From the NCBI RefSeq assembly GCF_002940685.1, contig NZ_PNFP01000023.1, positions 28,154 through 92,153 of the forward strand: 64,000 nucleotides of DNA, written 5' to 3'. Position 1 is the stretch's first letter; every line of letters begins with the position of its first letter. This document shows, one piece after another, positions 17,047 to 26,893 of this stretch. The notes beneath the pieces are model-generated. The model did not search any database, was not told where the DNA came from, and saw only the letters and a program-made list of their open reading frames with translations. The position numbers and the translations under genes are program-made. The stretch is from Ensifer adhaerens (GTDB lineage Bacteria; Pseudomonadota; Alphaproteobacteria; Rhizobiales; Rhizobiaceae).

Positions 17047-17144
17047 GATTTGTGGGGCGGTCAGGCGGCGCGGGCCATTTCGGGCTGCTCAAGGTCGAGA
17101 TACAATGGCGACGACATACTCCGTTCCGGCCCGCCCCACAAATC
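17047..17144. repeat. 98-bp sequence bounded by 14-bp perfect inverted repeats
   Basis: GATTTGTGGGGCGG at 17047-17060 is exactly mirrored by CCGCCCCACAAATC at 17131-17144, with 70 bases between. The three bases CTC flank both ends, as a short target duplication might. The size and long perfect terminal repeats are those of a MITE-like element. No transposase is inside. Confidence 0.5.
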
Positions 17145-17253
17145 CTCATGCTCCCCCAGAACTCCAGCCGCCATATTCTTCAAAGCTCTACGTCGGTGGT
17201 GTGCAACCGCAAGATCCTTGTCGCGGCGGCCAGACCTATGCGTCGCCTTGGCG

Positions 17254-19251
17254 TCAGGTCTTCAACACATTGGCCCGACAGGCGATCGAGCGGACCGTAT
17301 CAGCGTCGTAGTAGAGCCGTGGAGGTTCGATGTCCTCCTGCGTCGTCCAGCTATTGCCTTCCACCCACAGGCCAGTCCCCAGCTCGGCACGTACGCCGCC
17401 GCGCATCGGCTTCGGTGTGAGTGGTTTCTCTCGGTTGATTACCGTGTTTTCCTGGAAAACCAGATTCCGGAAAGACGTCGCTGTGATTGCGGGCCCCGGT
17501 GTTTCCTCGAACTGATTATGCTCGAACAGCAGGTCATCGAGGAGTGGAAAGGGCGAAGCCGCGCCGCGAACATCGGCGCCGATGTGGACGATCGCGCCGT
17601 CGCTGACGCCCATAGGATTACAGGCTTGGAAGTGGTTGCCTCGCACCACGAGATTTCGCGCTCCGAACCCCTCTTCCCAAAGGCCTGGTGACGCATCTGC
17701 CGTGACGAGCATTGCCGCATACTGATTGTGGAAGAAGCGGTTGTTCTCCACCAGCCAGTCGGCCCCATTGCACAAAACACCACGGGCACGGTTCTCGTGA
17801 AAGTAACAATCGCGGATGATCACGTTGCGCGTGCCATAACGACGGTTGAACAACATCGCGTCACTGGGGACGTGGGCAGGCAGCTTTTCACTGAAGACAA
17901 GCGTGACCTCGCTCGTCTCGTAGTTTGGCGTCGCGGATTTCAGCTTGGCCGTGAAGCCCGTGGGCGAGTAGTCACCATAACGGATCTCCACCGGGTCGCC
18001 GGCTGCGAACGGGCATCGCCAAGGCGTGATCTGCAAAGCCACCAGCGTGTCATCGCCGACCTTCTCCACGCCCATGTGGAAGTTGTCATGGATGTTGACG
18101 CAGTCATCGCCCATGAAGCTAAACTCGCACCGCTCCAGCCGGATGAAGCCTTGCGACTGCCCGACATGAAATCCGTCGGCCGTGGTGGTGATGGGGCGGC
18201 GCTCGTTGGCTGGAGGGGCGATGCGGCAGTTGACCAGCTCGAAGTGATGCTGATCGCCGCCAGTGACGAATCCCTCGCCCGGAAACGTGTAGATGTTCAC
18301 GTTGCGCAACGAGAGATGGGAATTGCCGACCATGACGACGGCGTGCTTTTCGTAGGTGTAATGGCGCAGTAGGTAAAGGTGGCCTACGATGGGGTTGATG
18401 GGTTCGGTTGGCCACACGCGCACCGTTTGCTCATCGAGCTTCTCAATCTTGGTGGGTGCGAAGCCGTCGAACTCCGTGCCGGCGCCCGGCGCACGCAGCT
18501 CTTCATCGAGCGGGTTCATCGTGACCCAAACCTTGGGATCGAGCGGGGCAGCCGTCTCGAAGCTCATCACGAAATTCGATTGATCGTCGGCCAGTTCGGT
18601 AACTCTGCCTACCCAAGCCGGCGGATCGATCGCGCAATCCCAGTCCAGATTGAAGTTGGAGAACACCGATCGTCGGCAGTTCTTGATCGAGATGCCTTCG
18701 CCACCTTCGATCAGGTGGAAGAGAAACGTCGCCCCGCCGCCATCGAAGGTGAAGTCACTGAACCCATCGAAGACAATCGATTTGCCGGAAGTGAAGCGGT
18801 AGATGCCCCTGCCGACGACGAGCTTGGCCGCCTTTGTCTTGCGGCACTGGTCGAGCGCGGCCTGCAACGCAGCCAGGTTGCGGTCCGGTCCATCGACCGG
18901 AGGCTCGACACCATCGGCAATGGCACCAAAATCAGCCAGATGGAAAACCGGCCCATTGGGGTTCGCCGGCGCATCAATTGTAAAGGGCTGCGCCCCGGTG
19001 GCTCTGGGCGTCGCCGCGCTTCCGATCGATTCGGTAAGGGGATGCTCGGTCCATCCCGAGCCGCGCGCGATCGGCGCCGCACTCCCTGGCGTGGAGGCTG
19101 CCAGCGACCAGGGCACGGCGAAGAAAGCCGCGGACATGGCGCCGCCCTTTAGGAACCGTCGACGCGATGTGGCAGCTGCCGGGAGCGGCTCACACCTATC
19201 TCGCGCCAGGATTGACGCTTCTTCGATTTCGGACCGGTTCTCGTCGCACAT
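17254..19251 (-). CDS. Tat-exported right-handed beta-helix protein, possible glycoside hydrolase (GH110-like)
   Basis: 665 residues. A twin-arginine signal is visible at about 28-60 (TSRRRFLKGGAMSAAFFAVPW). The body is a parallel beta-helix: a pectate-lyase-superfamily start (HLADFGAIADGVEPPVDGPDRNLAALQAAL), then repeated short turns with NCRI, ERCEF, RDCYFHENRARG, VENNRFFHNQ and FEHNQFEET. The acidic cluster DGFHVGQSQGFI and FMGDDCVNIHDNFH resembles the active-site strands of GH110 alpha-1,3-galactosidases. That assignment fits the galactose and amino-galactose catabolic genes nearby but is tentative; other beta-helix lyases or hydrolases are possible. Convergent with the phosphonate operon. 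Confidence 0.65.
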   Translation of the reverse strand: MCDENRSEIEEASILARDRCEPLPAAATSRRRFLKGGAMSAAFFAVPWSLAASTPGSAAPIARGSGWTEHPLTESIGSAATPRATGAQPFTIDAPANPNGPVFHLADFGAIADGVEPPVDGPDRNLAALQAALDQCRKTKAAKLVVGRGIYRFTSGKSIVFDGFSDFTFDGGGATFLFHLIEGGEGISIKNCRRSVFSNFNLDWDCAIDPPAWVGRVTELADDQSNFVMSFETAAPLDPKVWVTMNPLDEELRAPGAGTEFDGFAPTKIEKLDEQTVRVWPTEPINPIVGHLYLLRHYTYEKHAVVMVGNSHLSLRNVNIYTFPGEGFVTGGDQHHFELVNCRIAPPANERRPITTTADGFHVGQSQGFIRLERCEFSFMGDDCVNIHDNFHMGVEKVGDDTLVALQITPWRCPFAAGDPVEIRYGDYSPTGFTAKLKSATPNYETSEVTLVFSEKLPAHVPSDAMLFNRRYGTRNVIIRDCYFHENRARGVLCNGADWLVENNRFFHNQYAAMLVTADASPGLWEEGFGARNLVVRGNHFQACNPMGVSDGAIVHIGADVRGAASPFPLLDDLLFEHNQFEETPGPAITATSFRNLVFQENTVINREKPLTPKPMRGGVRAELGTGLWVEGNSWTTQEDIEPPRLYYDADTVRSIACRANVLKT

Positions 19252-19359
19252 CTAACTCTCCGGCTCCGCCCCAACGCGCAACTATCAACACAAATGTGGG
19301 CCAAGATGTCAATCGGCATAGAATGGCGGTCTGACGCACTCTCGCCGCATCTTGCGATC

Positions 19360-19880
19360 ATACGGAGCCGATCCAAGCGAGCTTGGAGCAGGTCAATCTT
19401 CGCTCGGCCGTACCTCTGGCGCTTGACGAGCTTGGGCTTGGTTACCTACCCTCGGTCTGGCCGATCGACCGGGTAACGCGATTGCGGCACACACGGCTGC
19501 CTCGTCTTAACGACGCCGCGTGCCAAGGAGGCGACGAGGCCTTGCAGCGTAGGCTCAATCCACCTGGGGAGTCCTTCGGGATCCTTGCTGCGGACCAAGG
19601 CATGGAAGTCTGCGATGGTCTTGCGCGCCTCGACGAGGGCCGTGACGCGGCCTTCGGCGGCGGCGACGATCACAATTTCGGCCTTCGAGAGGTTGTCGCG
19701 GCCTATCGTCATCAGCCGCGCGATGGTGCGGGCCGAGGGTACGCACGTCAGCGTGTCGGCATCCGCCTTCTCGGCTCGGCGCCGGCGGGTCGCCATTCGC
19801 CGACGACGCGCAGGGACCCACGGAAGGCCTGACCTTTGAGCTTGCGCCAGAGATCGGTTGCATTCCTGGCTCCACTGTCC
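19360..19880 (-). pseudogene. ISL3-family transposase, C-terminal remnant
   Basis: The minus strand reads CVPSARTIARLMTIGRD, then RVTALVEARKTIADFHALVR and LQGLVASLARGVVK, matching the C-terminal half of ISL3 transposases. After frame changes it continues as IGQTEGR, KLVKRQRYGRAKIDLLQARL, the family's final segment. Stops and shifts break the frame. An N-terminal ISL3 piece on the same strand lies at 32499-32678. Confidence 0.65.
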
Positions 19881-19922
19881 CACTGCCCGTTCAGCTAGGG
19901 CAAGTGGAGTTCCAGCTGGCAG

Positions 19923-20208
19923 TCATCGCGACCCCGTATGGGTGTCTTGAACCACCATGGTGATGCGCGGCGTGATGACCGAGCTCCATTGCAGGTCGTC
20001 GATCATCGCCATGGAGATGTCTTCCGGGCAGCGAAATTGCTGCATCGCCCGCAATGCTGAGAGCGCCACAGTATTGTTGGCTTAGGATCGCTGTCGGGCG
20101 CTCCGGTTGGATCAGCAGGCGCACGGCCGCCTCATAACCGGTCACCCGAGTGAACTGCCCGTCGACGACGAAATTCGGGTTCGCCTCCACTAAACTGCAA
20201 GGTCCCAT
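19923..20208 (-). pseudogene. LacI-family regulator, C-terminal relic with a frameshift
   Basis: One frame gives NPNFVVDGQFTRVTGYEAAV, RLLIQPERPTAI; after a shift at about 20080-20090 it continues NNTVALSALRAMQQF, CPEDISMAMIDDLQW and a stop at 19923. This is the ligand-binding half of a LacI/PurR-type repressor. The DNA-binding domain is missing. It may once have controlled a sugar operon nearby. Confidence 0.6.
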
Positions 20209-20412
20209 TGTTTGGGAATCGAGATCGGTTACGAGCTCGTTTGACGAAGGAAGGCAGCCAGCGTCGCATGCCGACGGCCGACCCGCAACCGCTCAAAGTT
20301 CTGTGCCGGATGACGGGGATTGCGCGGCGAAATGCAATGAAGTACCGCCACAGCCCAACCGCGCGGGCGGCGGCGGACTTGCCAGTGGCTGGCACGCGGA
20401 GCGTGCCGTCCT

Positions 20413-21150
20413 TCATACGTCTAGCTGCCGCGTCGACGTCGCGTCGGTGATCATCTTCTGGATACGTCGCTGCACGCGCCATTCCCGCCCGATATCCCTG
20501 ATCACCGGACGTGCTTCGGGCGAGAAGATGTAGTTGCGGAAGAAGGCGACATAGTTTTCCATCGCCGGGTTCACACCTGAATAGAACTGCTTTTCGGGAT
20601 CGCGCAATAAATCCATCAGGTCCGCGCAATGCCGGGCGAAGCCGCCGCGAAGGATGGATGGAGACGTCGTGAATTTCGGGAAGGTGCGGAACAGTGGAAT
20701 CTTGATCCCGAGCAGGTGGGTATACTCGTTTCGCCGATGGAAGTGGCCCTTGCGGCGGACGTCCCAATTCTGGTCGGCTGCGTGAAATGACACCTGGGCT
20801 ATCGTCGGATCGGCAAAGGGCACCAGCAGTTCCTCGTGCATTTCCCTCAAAGCGATCCAGTCATCTTCGAGGTGGAACACGTAGTCGGCACTCGTCGCAG
20901 CCCACAGCCTCGCGACGGCTGCGCAGAAGCCGGCGATTTCCGGCTGGAAGACGGTGGCGTCGGGGAAGTAACTGCGGAAGATTTCTACGCACGCGGCATG
21001 GTCCTCGTCCGATCCAAAGAGCGGGTCGAGATTGAGATAGACCTCACGCAGATCAAGCTTTCCCAGGACTTTCTGACTGAAACTCGCAAGCGTCTGGGCA
21101 AGTAGCTCCGGTCGCCTGGTGCCGACAACACACAAGTCGATCGTGGACAT
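20413..21150 (-). CDS. Glycosyltransferase (GT-A fold, family 2-like)
   Basis: 245 residues from the ATG at 21150 (MSTIDLCVVGTRRPELL). An upstream in-frame ATG at 21225 would add a tail that looks non-coding. Seen: a GT-A start, a region YLNLDPL, and the metal-binding acidic motif HLEDDWIAL at about 90-98. There is no membrane segment, so it acts in the cytoplasm or at the membrane surface, probably adding a sugar to a surface glycan. It is flanked on both sides by relics, so it may be an orphan. Confidence 0.65.
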   Translation of the reverse strand: MSTIDLCVVGTRRPELLAQTLASFSQKVLGKLDLREVYLNLDPLFGSDEDHAACVEIFRSYFPDATVFQPEIAGFCAAVARLWAATSADYVFHLEDDWIALREMHEELLVPFADPTIAQVSFHAADQNWDVRRKGHFHRRNEYTHLLGIKIPLFRTFPKFTTSPSILRGGFARHCADLMDLLRDPEKQFYSGVNPAMENYVAFFRNYIFSPEARPVIRDIGREWRVQRRIQKMITDATSTRQLDV

Positions 21151-21274
21151 AACACAAATACTCCAACTGCTAGAATCGCGGTGGCGAGCTGTACCTGAAT
21201 TGAGATGCCGGATACTTGCGAACAAGTATTTCCGGATCGTCTGATTGCCTTCAAAATCAGATCAAAATCCTGAC

Positions 21275-21510
21275 CCTTTTTTTGAACTCCGCCCTGGTCG
21301 TCGGAGAGACTATAGAGCGCCTGAAGCACCAGGATCTTGAACATCAAAACCGACGCGAAAGGAGGTCGACCGCCCTCCGATCCGTCGGAGCGCTTCAGCG
21401 CCTTGGCTAACGGTTTCTCAAACACAGGGAATGATGCTGTTGAGCTTTTCCCAGAGGTCGCCGACGGCACTCAGGCGCTCGTAACGCTCGTCGCCTCAGA
21501 GGCGCGAGGG
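21275..21510 (-). pseudogene. IS5-family transposase, N-terminal remnant
   Basis: The minus strand reads RYERLSAVGDLWEKLNSI, then, after a frame break, FEKPLAKALKRSD, GGRPPFASVLMFKILVLQAL and YSLSDDQ. This is the N-terminal start of IS5-group transposases. The catalytic part is missing. Confidence 0.7.
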
Positions 21511-21723
21511 CGGCGCACAGCAACGCCGTGCCAAGCGACGTATTCTGCAAGTTTCGGATTCGGTTGAAGGGAACACAAATTTACCAAGTAGTCCATGGAA
21601 GCTCCCGATCTTTAGATGCGTCGGACACTGAAGTGATCCCCTGAGCATACGAGAGGCTCTCTTGAAGTTTGGTGCCCCAACTTCGTGTTCCAGCAGGGAG
21701 CGCATGCGGCGGCGCGAGATTAT

Positions 21724-22806
21724 CTATCCTTTTGAGCGCTGGTTCGTCGGAATACGCAACTCCGTGTGCGCGTTAAATAGGTGCACGGCGGAAAGATCAA
21801 CACCTACAGAGATGACGTTGCCGGGTTGCACGTCAAAACGATCTCGAACGGAGGCGACGATGGGAGTGGTCCCTAGCTGGGCCGTGATCTGGGTTTCGGC
21901 GCCGGTCGGCTCTATAAGCGAGACCGTCGCGTCTACTCCACCCTGGTTTATGAGGAGATGTTCGGGACGTATACCGTAGATGACGTCCTGGCCTCTTCTT
22001 GCCGCGACGCTTTCGGCGAGCGGAAGCTGAACGCCTCCTTCGGAGATAAACGCAAATGGTCCCGATGCACTGACTTTTCCTCGGATGAAGTTCATACCCG
22101 GAGAGCCGATGAAACCGGCGACAAAGAGGTTGGCCGGCCGGTCGTAAAGATCGAGCGGCGACCCGATCTGCTCAACGTAGCCGTCTCGCATGACTACGAT
22201 CCGGTCGGCCATTGTCATCGCCTCGATCTGATCGTGCGTCACATAAATAGTCGTTGTCCTAAGCCGCTGGTGTAGCTGCTTGATCTCGGATCGCATCTGT
22301 ACACGCAGCTTGGCGTCCAGATTCGAAAGCGGTTCGTCAAAAAGGAAAACCTGAGGCTGCCGTACGATAGCGCGTCCCATGGCAACGCGCTGACGCTGGC
22401 CACCCGACAGGTTTCTCGGATAGCGTTCAAGCAGGTGTTCGAGGTTCAGGATTTGCGCCGCTTCCCGGACACGTTGCCTGATTTCATCCTTCGGGGCCTT
22501 CGCCAGCCGAAGCGAAAAACCCATATTCGCTTCCACCGTCATATGAGGGTAAAGTGCGTAGGACTGAAACACCATCGCGATGTCGCGCTCTTTAGGCGCC
22601 ACGTCGTTGACCACCTTGCTGCCGATGACGATGTCGCCGCTGGAAATTTCCTCAAGCCCTGCGATCATCCGCAGGAGTGTCGACTTCCCACAGCCGGACG
22701 GGCCGACGAGAATGACGAACTCCCCATCCTGGATGTCGACATCCACCCCGTGCAAAACTTCGAAATGACCGTAGCTCTTGCGGGCGCTTGTTACGGTTAC
22801 TGATGC
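21724..22806 (-). CDS. Sugar ABC transporter ATP-binding protein (UgpC/MsmK type)
   Basis: 360 residues from the ATG at 22806 ([21 protein letters not shown]). Walker [17 protein letters not shown], signature [16 protein letters not shown], Walker [17 protein letters not shown] and the switch histidine in [16 protein letters not shown] are all present. The C-terminal ~120 residues are the TOBE/OB regulatory domain of MalK-type ATPases. It powers uptake through the two permeases upstream and is the last gene of the aga-like operon, 48 bases after agaZ. Confidence 0.9.
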   Translation of the reverse strand, partial: ASVTVTSARKSYGHFEVLHGVDVDIQDGEFVILVGPSGCGKSTLLRMIAGLEEISSGDIVIGSKVVNDVAPKERDIAMVFQSYALYPHMTVEANMGFSLRLAKAPKDEIRQRVREAAQILNLEHLLERYPRNLSGGQRQRVAMGRAIVRQPQVFLFDEPLSNLDAKLRVQMRSEIKQLHQRLRTTTIYVTHDQIEAMTMADRIVVMRDGYVEQIGSPLDLYDRPANLFVAGFIGSPGMNFIRGKVSASGPFAFISEGGVQLPLAESVAARRGQDVIYGIRPEHLLINQGGVDATVSLIEPTGAETQITAQLGTTPIVASVRDRFDVQPGNVISVGVDLSAVHLFNAHTELRIPTNQRSKG

Positions 22807-22854
22807 CATCGTCGTCTCCAGCAAATATTGTAAGAGTGTGAGAGCCGTTGGTGC

Positions 22855-24156
22855 CTACCGAAGCGCTGTCGCTTCGGAATAGGGCGCCAAGGCAGTATCA
22901 ATTGCGGCGAGGCAAAGGCTCCGCGCGCTCGGCTTGACGCGCCCCGAAACGACATCCGGATACAATCGGCCAAGATACTGGCTGATCAGCGTTTCCGGGA
23001 TCGGGTTCGGAAGCTCTGCAAAAAGTTGATTAACGGCTTCAGCGGCTCGGCTGTCCGGCCAGTAGTAGCGGATCCGGTCGCTGTAGCTGAAGTGGCGCTG
23101 CAGGTGCTGCTCTTCTGGTGTGCCGCCATAATGGCTCGACCAATGACCTGGATTGGCTTGCATGATGTCTTCCATGACCGCGGGAAGCCCAGTTGATGTA
23201 GCCGTACCGCCGATGGTTTGACGTATTGCAGCCAGCCCGTAGAGCGCTTCCCGAAGAGCGAAGGTCAGGCCGGGGCCCACCTTCAAAATCCCAAATCCGT
23301 CGTCAACCAAGCCGGATAGTTCCAACGCCGGCTGGTAGTCCGTCGAGTGTGCTTCGAACAGCAGACCCGGCATTTTATCGAGGGCCGAGATTAGGTTCGT
23401 TGCCCTATCAGGCTTGTAGAGTGCAACATCGGTGTTGCCGAACTCGACGCCGGGCTGAACCACAATACCGATGACGCGCTCGAGGGCAGGTTCGGCGCCG
23501 GCCGACGTAAAGGCCGCTCGATGAACCGTGAGGGTTCTCAAAGCAGCTTCCGGGTGTGTGACCTCCAGTTCTTCCAAGGCGTGAGTGGCGCCTCCGGGTG
23601 GGGGTACCTCCGTTCCAATGATGTAGACCGGCGGTTTGCGGCCGGCACGTTTTGCAGCGTCTTCGGCGGCTCTAGCCAACCGCGCTGCTCTTTCGGCTGT
23701 CAACGCATCCGTGAGCGCCCGCGGTTCTCCTGCGCAGCCCATCGATGTATCGAGATGCAGTTTCTCGAAGCCTGCCTCGACGTAGGACACTATCATTGCT
23801 TCGGCGCGTGTCATGGCCTCTTCCGCTGGAAGTCTTCTCCACGGGTTCGGGCCGAGATGATCGCCGCCAAGTATGATGTGGTTGGCGGGAAACGCGATGG
23901 CATCGGCGATCCGTTCGATGAAACGCCGAAAATCGGCCGGTGTCATGCCGGTGTATCCGCCCTCCTGATTGACCTGATTGCAGGTCGCCTCCAGCAGGAG
24001 TGCTCGACCCTCTCGAGCCGCGCGGCGCAACGCTGCCTCGACAACAAGAGGATGGGCGGAGCATACAGAGGTGATGCCCCTCGGTAGAGGCAGTGCTCTC
24101 GGCTCGATCAGCTTCGCCAAGGCGATCCGCCGGTTCTGATCAACGGCGTTCCTCAT
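22855..24156 (-). CDS. agaZ: AgaZ/GatZ/KbaZ family protein (tagatose 6-phosphate branch)
   Basis: 433 residues from the ATG at 24156, which overlaps the stop of agaS (ATGA). Motifs GITSVCSAHPLVVEAAL, LLEATCNQVNQEGGYTGM, HIILGGDHLGPNPWR and KLHLDTSMGCAGE are characteristic. The family was first named as the non-catalytic subunit of tagatose-1,6-bisphosphate aldolase; comparative work on GalNAc pathways has proposed it acts as a tagatose-6-phosphate kinase. No catalytic aldolase subunit (GatY/KbaY) is in this window, which favours the kinase view or an aldolase encoded elsewhere. Confidence 0.85.
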   Translation of the reverse strand: MRNAVDQNRRIALAKLIEPRALPLPRGITSVCSAHPLVVEAALRRAAREGRALLLEATCNQVNQEGGYTGMTPADFRRFIERIADAIAFPANHIILGGDHLGPNPWRRLPAEEAMTRAEAMIVSYVEAGFEKLHLDTSMGCAGEPRALTDALTAERAARLARAAEDAAKRAGRKPPVYIIGTEVPPPGGATHALEELEVTHPEAALRTLTVHRAAFTSAGAEPALERVIGIVVQPGVEFGNTDVALYKPDRATNLISALDKMPGLLFEAHSTDYQPALELSGLVDDGFGILKVGPGLTFALREALYGLAAIRQTIGGTATSTGLPAVMEDIMQANPGHWSSHYGGTPEEQHLQRHFSYSDRIRYYWPDSRAAEAVNQLFAELPNPIPETLISQYLGRLYPDVVSGRVKPSARSLCLAAIDTALAPYSEATALR

Positions 24157-25106
24157 GCCAAGGTCACCACTTTGGTCAGATGACGCGGGGAAACGGTGTC
24201 GATCCGCCTCCACTGCGCGGCGCGTTCGCCAAGGACTTGCAAGACAGGCAGGAAGACGAGGCAGACCAATGAAGGATCGACGTCGACGGGAAGCTCAAAG
24301 TCGCCCGGGCCGCCCAGGCCGACGACAAATGCCCCCTTTTCGCGCAATTCCATGACGAGTTTGGTTTCTGCTTCCTTCTGGTCAGCGCTATAGAGCATGA
24401 TAACCGCGGTCTCGCTGTCAACGAGGCTGATCGGCCCGTGGCGGTATTCAAGGGGATGAAATGCCTGTGTCAGCACCTGGCTCATTTCCATCAGTTTGAG
24501 AGCGCCTTCCGATGCGATCCCGTAGAGAGCACCGCCGCCCAAGAAAACAACGTGAGACCGCTCATGAACGCGCGTGGGTAATGACGCATTAAGAGTTTTT
24601 GCCAGCGCTTTCGCCGAAGTGGGGATCGAGCTGGGGACATCCTGGCCAATCATCTGCATACCGAGAAGCAGCATGAGGCTTGCGGATGCTGTCATAACGA
24701 TCCCTTCATCTGGATGGGTAGCAGCCGCGACGACCTCATCGCAGCTCTTGGCAAGCGAGCTCTCCGATTCCACTGTCAGTCCCGTGACGAAGGCGCCGTT
24801 AGCACGGCTTTTTTGCGCTGCGGCTACGGTTTCAGTCGTTTCGCCACTGCGAGAGATGGCGACGACATGTGTCTTCGTCCAGTCGGGCCAGAAAAGCGAC
24901 GGGCGATTGAACCACTCGGCGCCCGGCACAGCGATCGCCCGGCGCCCGGCGCCGTTTGCAAAGGCTGCCAGTGACTGTGCGAGGTAGTAGGAGGTGCCGC
25001 AGCCGACATAGACCAGGAGATCGGTCCTTTGCGTGACGTTGTTCGAACCGATTGCCTTTTCCCAGTATGCGAACTGCTCGAAAATCACCTGTTCTGTCGT
25101 GTTCAT
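24153..25106 (-). CDS. agaS: SIS-domain aminosugar-phosphate isomerase/deaminase (AgaS type)
   Basis: 317 residues with two SIS domains. The first shows VYVGCGTSYYLAQSLA and AISRSGETTETVAAA; the second has VVFLGGGALYGIASEGALKLMEM and FHPLEYRHGPISL. In aga pathways such proteins convert galactosamine 6-phosphate to tagatose 6-phosphate and ammonia. The gene sits between the permeases and agaZ (12-base gap and 4-base overlap), which supports that role over GlmS-like functions. Confidence 0.8.
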   Translation of the reverse strand: MNTTEQVIFEQFAYWEKAIGSNNVTQRTDLLVYVGCGTSYYLAQSLAAFANGAGRRAIAVPGAEWFNRPSLFWPDWTKTHVVAISRSGETTETVAAAQKSRANGAFVTGLTVESESSLAKSCDEVVAAATHPDEGIVMTASASLMLLLGMQMIGQDVPSSIPTSAKALAKTLNASLPTRVHERSHVVFLGGGALYGIASEGALKLMEMSQVLTQAFHPLEYRHGPISLVDSETAVIMLYSADQKEAETKLVMELREKGAFVVGLGGPGDFELPVDVDPSLVCLVFLPVLQVLGERAAQWRRIDTVSPRHLTKVVTLA

Positions 25107-25118
25107 GTTGTCTCCGGA

Positions 25119-25976
25119 TTATTTGACCGAACCGGCCAGCAGACCGCTGACGAGGTATCGATTGAGGAAAATGACGACGAGGGCAGGAATGACGATCGCG
25201 ATTGATCCGCTTGCCGTGATCAGCCCGTAGTCGATGAAATTCTTGGTGACGAATTCGGGGATCAACACCGTCAGGGGCTTGGTGGCCTGCGGTGAGACGA
25301 TAAGGGGAACCAAGTACTGGCCCCAGGCTCCCAGAAAGGTAAGGATGGCTGCCGCCGTTAAGCCCGGGCCTGCCAGCGGAAGCACAATATTGAAGAATAT
25401 GTAGAGGCGCCCAGCACCGTCGAGCTGGGCTGCTTCCTCAAGCGCCAGCGGGAGCGCATCAAAGACGCTACGCAAAAGCCAGAGCGAGAGCGGCAGATAT
25501 GCCGAGACATAGATCAAGGCGACACCGACATAGGTGTCGACCAGATGCATCTTGATCATGATCTGATAGAGAGGGATCAGGATCGCGTAAGCGGGGATTG
25601 CGAGCGTGGCAACCACGGCGGCAAACAGAACCCGACGGCCCGGGAACTGAATCCGGGTGAAGGCGTAGGCTCCAAGCGAGGAGATCGCAACGCACAAGAG
25701 CGTGGCTGCTGCAGAGGTGACGACGCTGTTGAAGAGGGCCGCACGAAACTGTCTCCAGACTTCGACACCGCCGATCCGGGCAATGTTAATACCCAGAAGG
25801 CGCGAATAGTGGTCCAGCGTGAGATTTTGCGGGAAGAAGTTGATCGGCCGCACCGAGAAATCTTCTGTCGGCGTTACGGAGCTGATGATCGTCCAATAGA
25901 TCGGACCCAGGGACCAGATGAGCAGGAGGGCGACCCCGGTCCAAATCAGCAAGCGGTAAGAGAGGCTGTATTTCAT
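25119..25976 (-). CDS. Sugar ABC transporter permease (MalG type)
   Basis: 285 residues with six membrane segments. The EAA-type cytoplasmic loop (LPLALEEAAQLDGAGRLYIFFNIVLPLAGPG, about 184-214) contacts the ATPase. The N-terminus carries the usual LLIWSLGPIYWTIISS helix. Its start shares one base with the stop of the partner permease, a sign of coupled translation. It imports the amino sugar of the aga-like operon. Confidence 0.88.
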   Translation of the reverse strand: MKYSLSYRLLIWTGVALLLIWSLGPIYWTIISSVTPTEDFSVRPINFFPQNLTLDHYSRLLGINIARIGGVEVWRQFRAALFNSVVTSAAATLLCVAISSLGAYAFTRIQFPGRRVLFAAVVATLAIPAYAILIPLYQIMIKMHLVDTYVGVALIYVSAYLPLSLWLLRSVFDALPLALEEAAQLDGAGRLYIFFNIVLPLAGPGLTAAAILTFLGAWGQYLVPLIVSPQATKPLTVLIPEFVTKNFIDYGLITASGSIAIVIPALVVIFLNRYLVSGLLAGSVK

Positions 25977-26893
25977 CAGTCGAACCGTGTGTTGTGATAG
26001 ACGCGAAGGACGTAAATGAGCGAGACGAGAAGCGAGGCAAAGGTGATGACCACTGAAAGCGCCATCCCGTAGGAAAAGTGGAGGTTCTGGAACGTCTCGA
26101 GATAGATCTGCACGAGGATAGGACGGGTTTCGAGGCTAGACCCGGCAAGCACCCAGGCTTCATCGAACAGGTTGAAGGCATTCACGGTCGCATTGGTCAT
26201 GGCGACCGCTATTGCGCTGCGAACGAGCGGAATCGTGATGAGGCAAAACATCTGGGTGCGTGTCGCTCCGTCGATCCGTGCGGCTTCATAGAGGTGGCTG
26301 GGAATACTCTGCATTGCCGCCAGAACGATGACGATCGTCAGGGGCATCATGCGCCAGACATGGACGACAGTGACGGCAATAATGGCACTCGTTCGGTCGT
26401 TGAACCAAACGTGGTTGTCGAAAGGCAGCCCTAAAGCCGAGAGGATACCGTTGAGAAGACCTGCGCCCGGCTGGTAGATCCACAGCCAGATCACGGAGTT
26501 GACCACACCCGGCAGGGCCCAAGGCAGAATGACCGCTGCCAGTATCCATTGCCGCCCAACTTTGACCTGATTGATCAGTGCCGCCGCGAGAACGCCGAAT
26601 ACCGTCTCGGTAATGACGGCGAGGGCTACATAGATCAGGGTATTCGCCCAAGTGGTTGCCAACATGCCGTCGGAGAGCATGCGGGTGTAATTATCCAGCC
26701 CGACGAAGGGTGCCCCCGCCTGCATCGGATTGACCCTATGCAGGCTGTCCCAAAGCGTGCGGCCCATCGGGTAGAAGACGAGGGTCGCCATGGTGATGCC
26801 AATGGGCGCGACGAGTAGCACGCCGAGGCTAGTGTCGGCATTGAAGCCGACACCCCGCTTTCTTGCTGGCCGTCCAATGGTGACAGCGGTCAT
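25976..26893 (-). CDS. Sugar ABC transporter permease (MalF/UgpA type)
   Basis: 305 residues. Six membrane segments, beginning GVLLVAPIGITMATLVFYPMG, and the EAA loop (SIPSHLYEAARIDGATRTQMF followed by ITIPLV). It overlaps the binding-protein gene by 4 bases (ATGA) and forms the membrane channel with the 25119 permease. Confidence 0.88.
   Translation of the reverse strand: MTAVTIGRPARKRGVGFNADTSLGVLLVAPIGITMATLVFYPMGRTLWDSLHRVNPMQAGAPFVGLDNYTRMLSDGMLATTWANTLIYVALAVITETVFGVLAAALINQVKVGRQWILAAVILPWALPGVVNSVIWLWIYQPGAGLLNGILSALGLPFDNHVWFNDRTSAIIAVTVVHVWRMMPLTIVIVLAAMQSIPSHLYEAARIDGATRTQMFCLITIPLVRSAIAVAMTNATVNAFNLFDEAWVLAGSSLETRPILVQIYLETFQNLHFSYGMALSVVITFASLLVSLIYVLRVYHNTRFD

Noticed and set aside
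17050..17691. 213-codon open frame on the plus strand
   Set aside because: Begins in the 98-bp repeat and then runs antisense to the beta-helix gene; composition is not protein-like.
18379..19152. 257-codon open frame on the plus strand
   Set aside because: Lies antisense inside the beta-helix gene; arginine-rich, no motif, no ribosome site. Shadow of the real gene in high-GC DNA.
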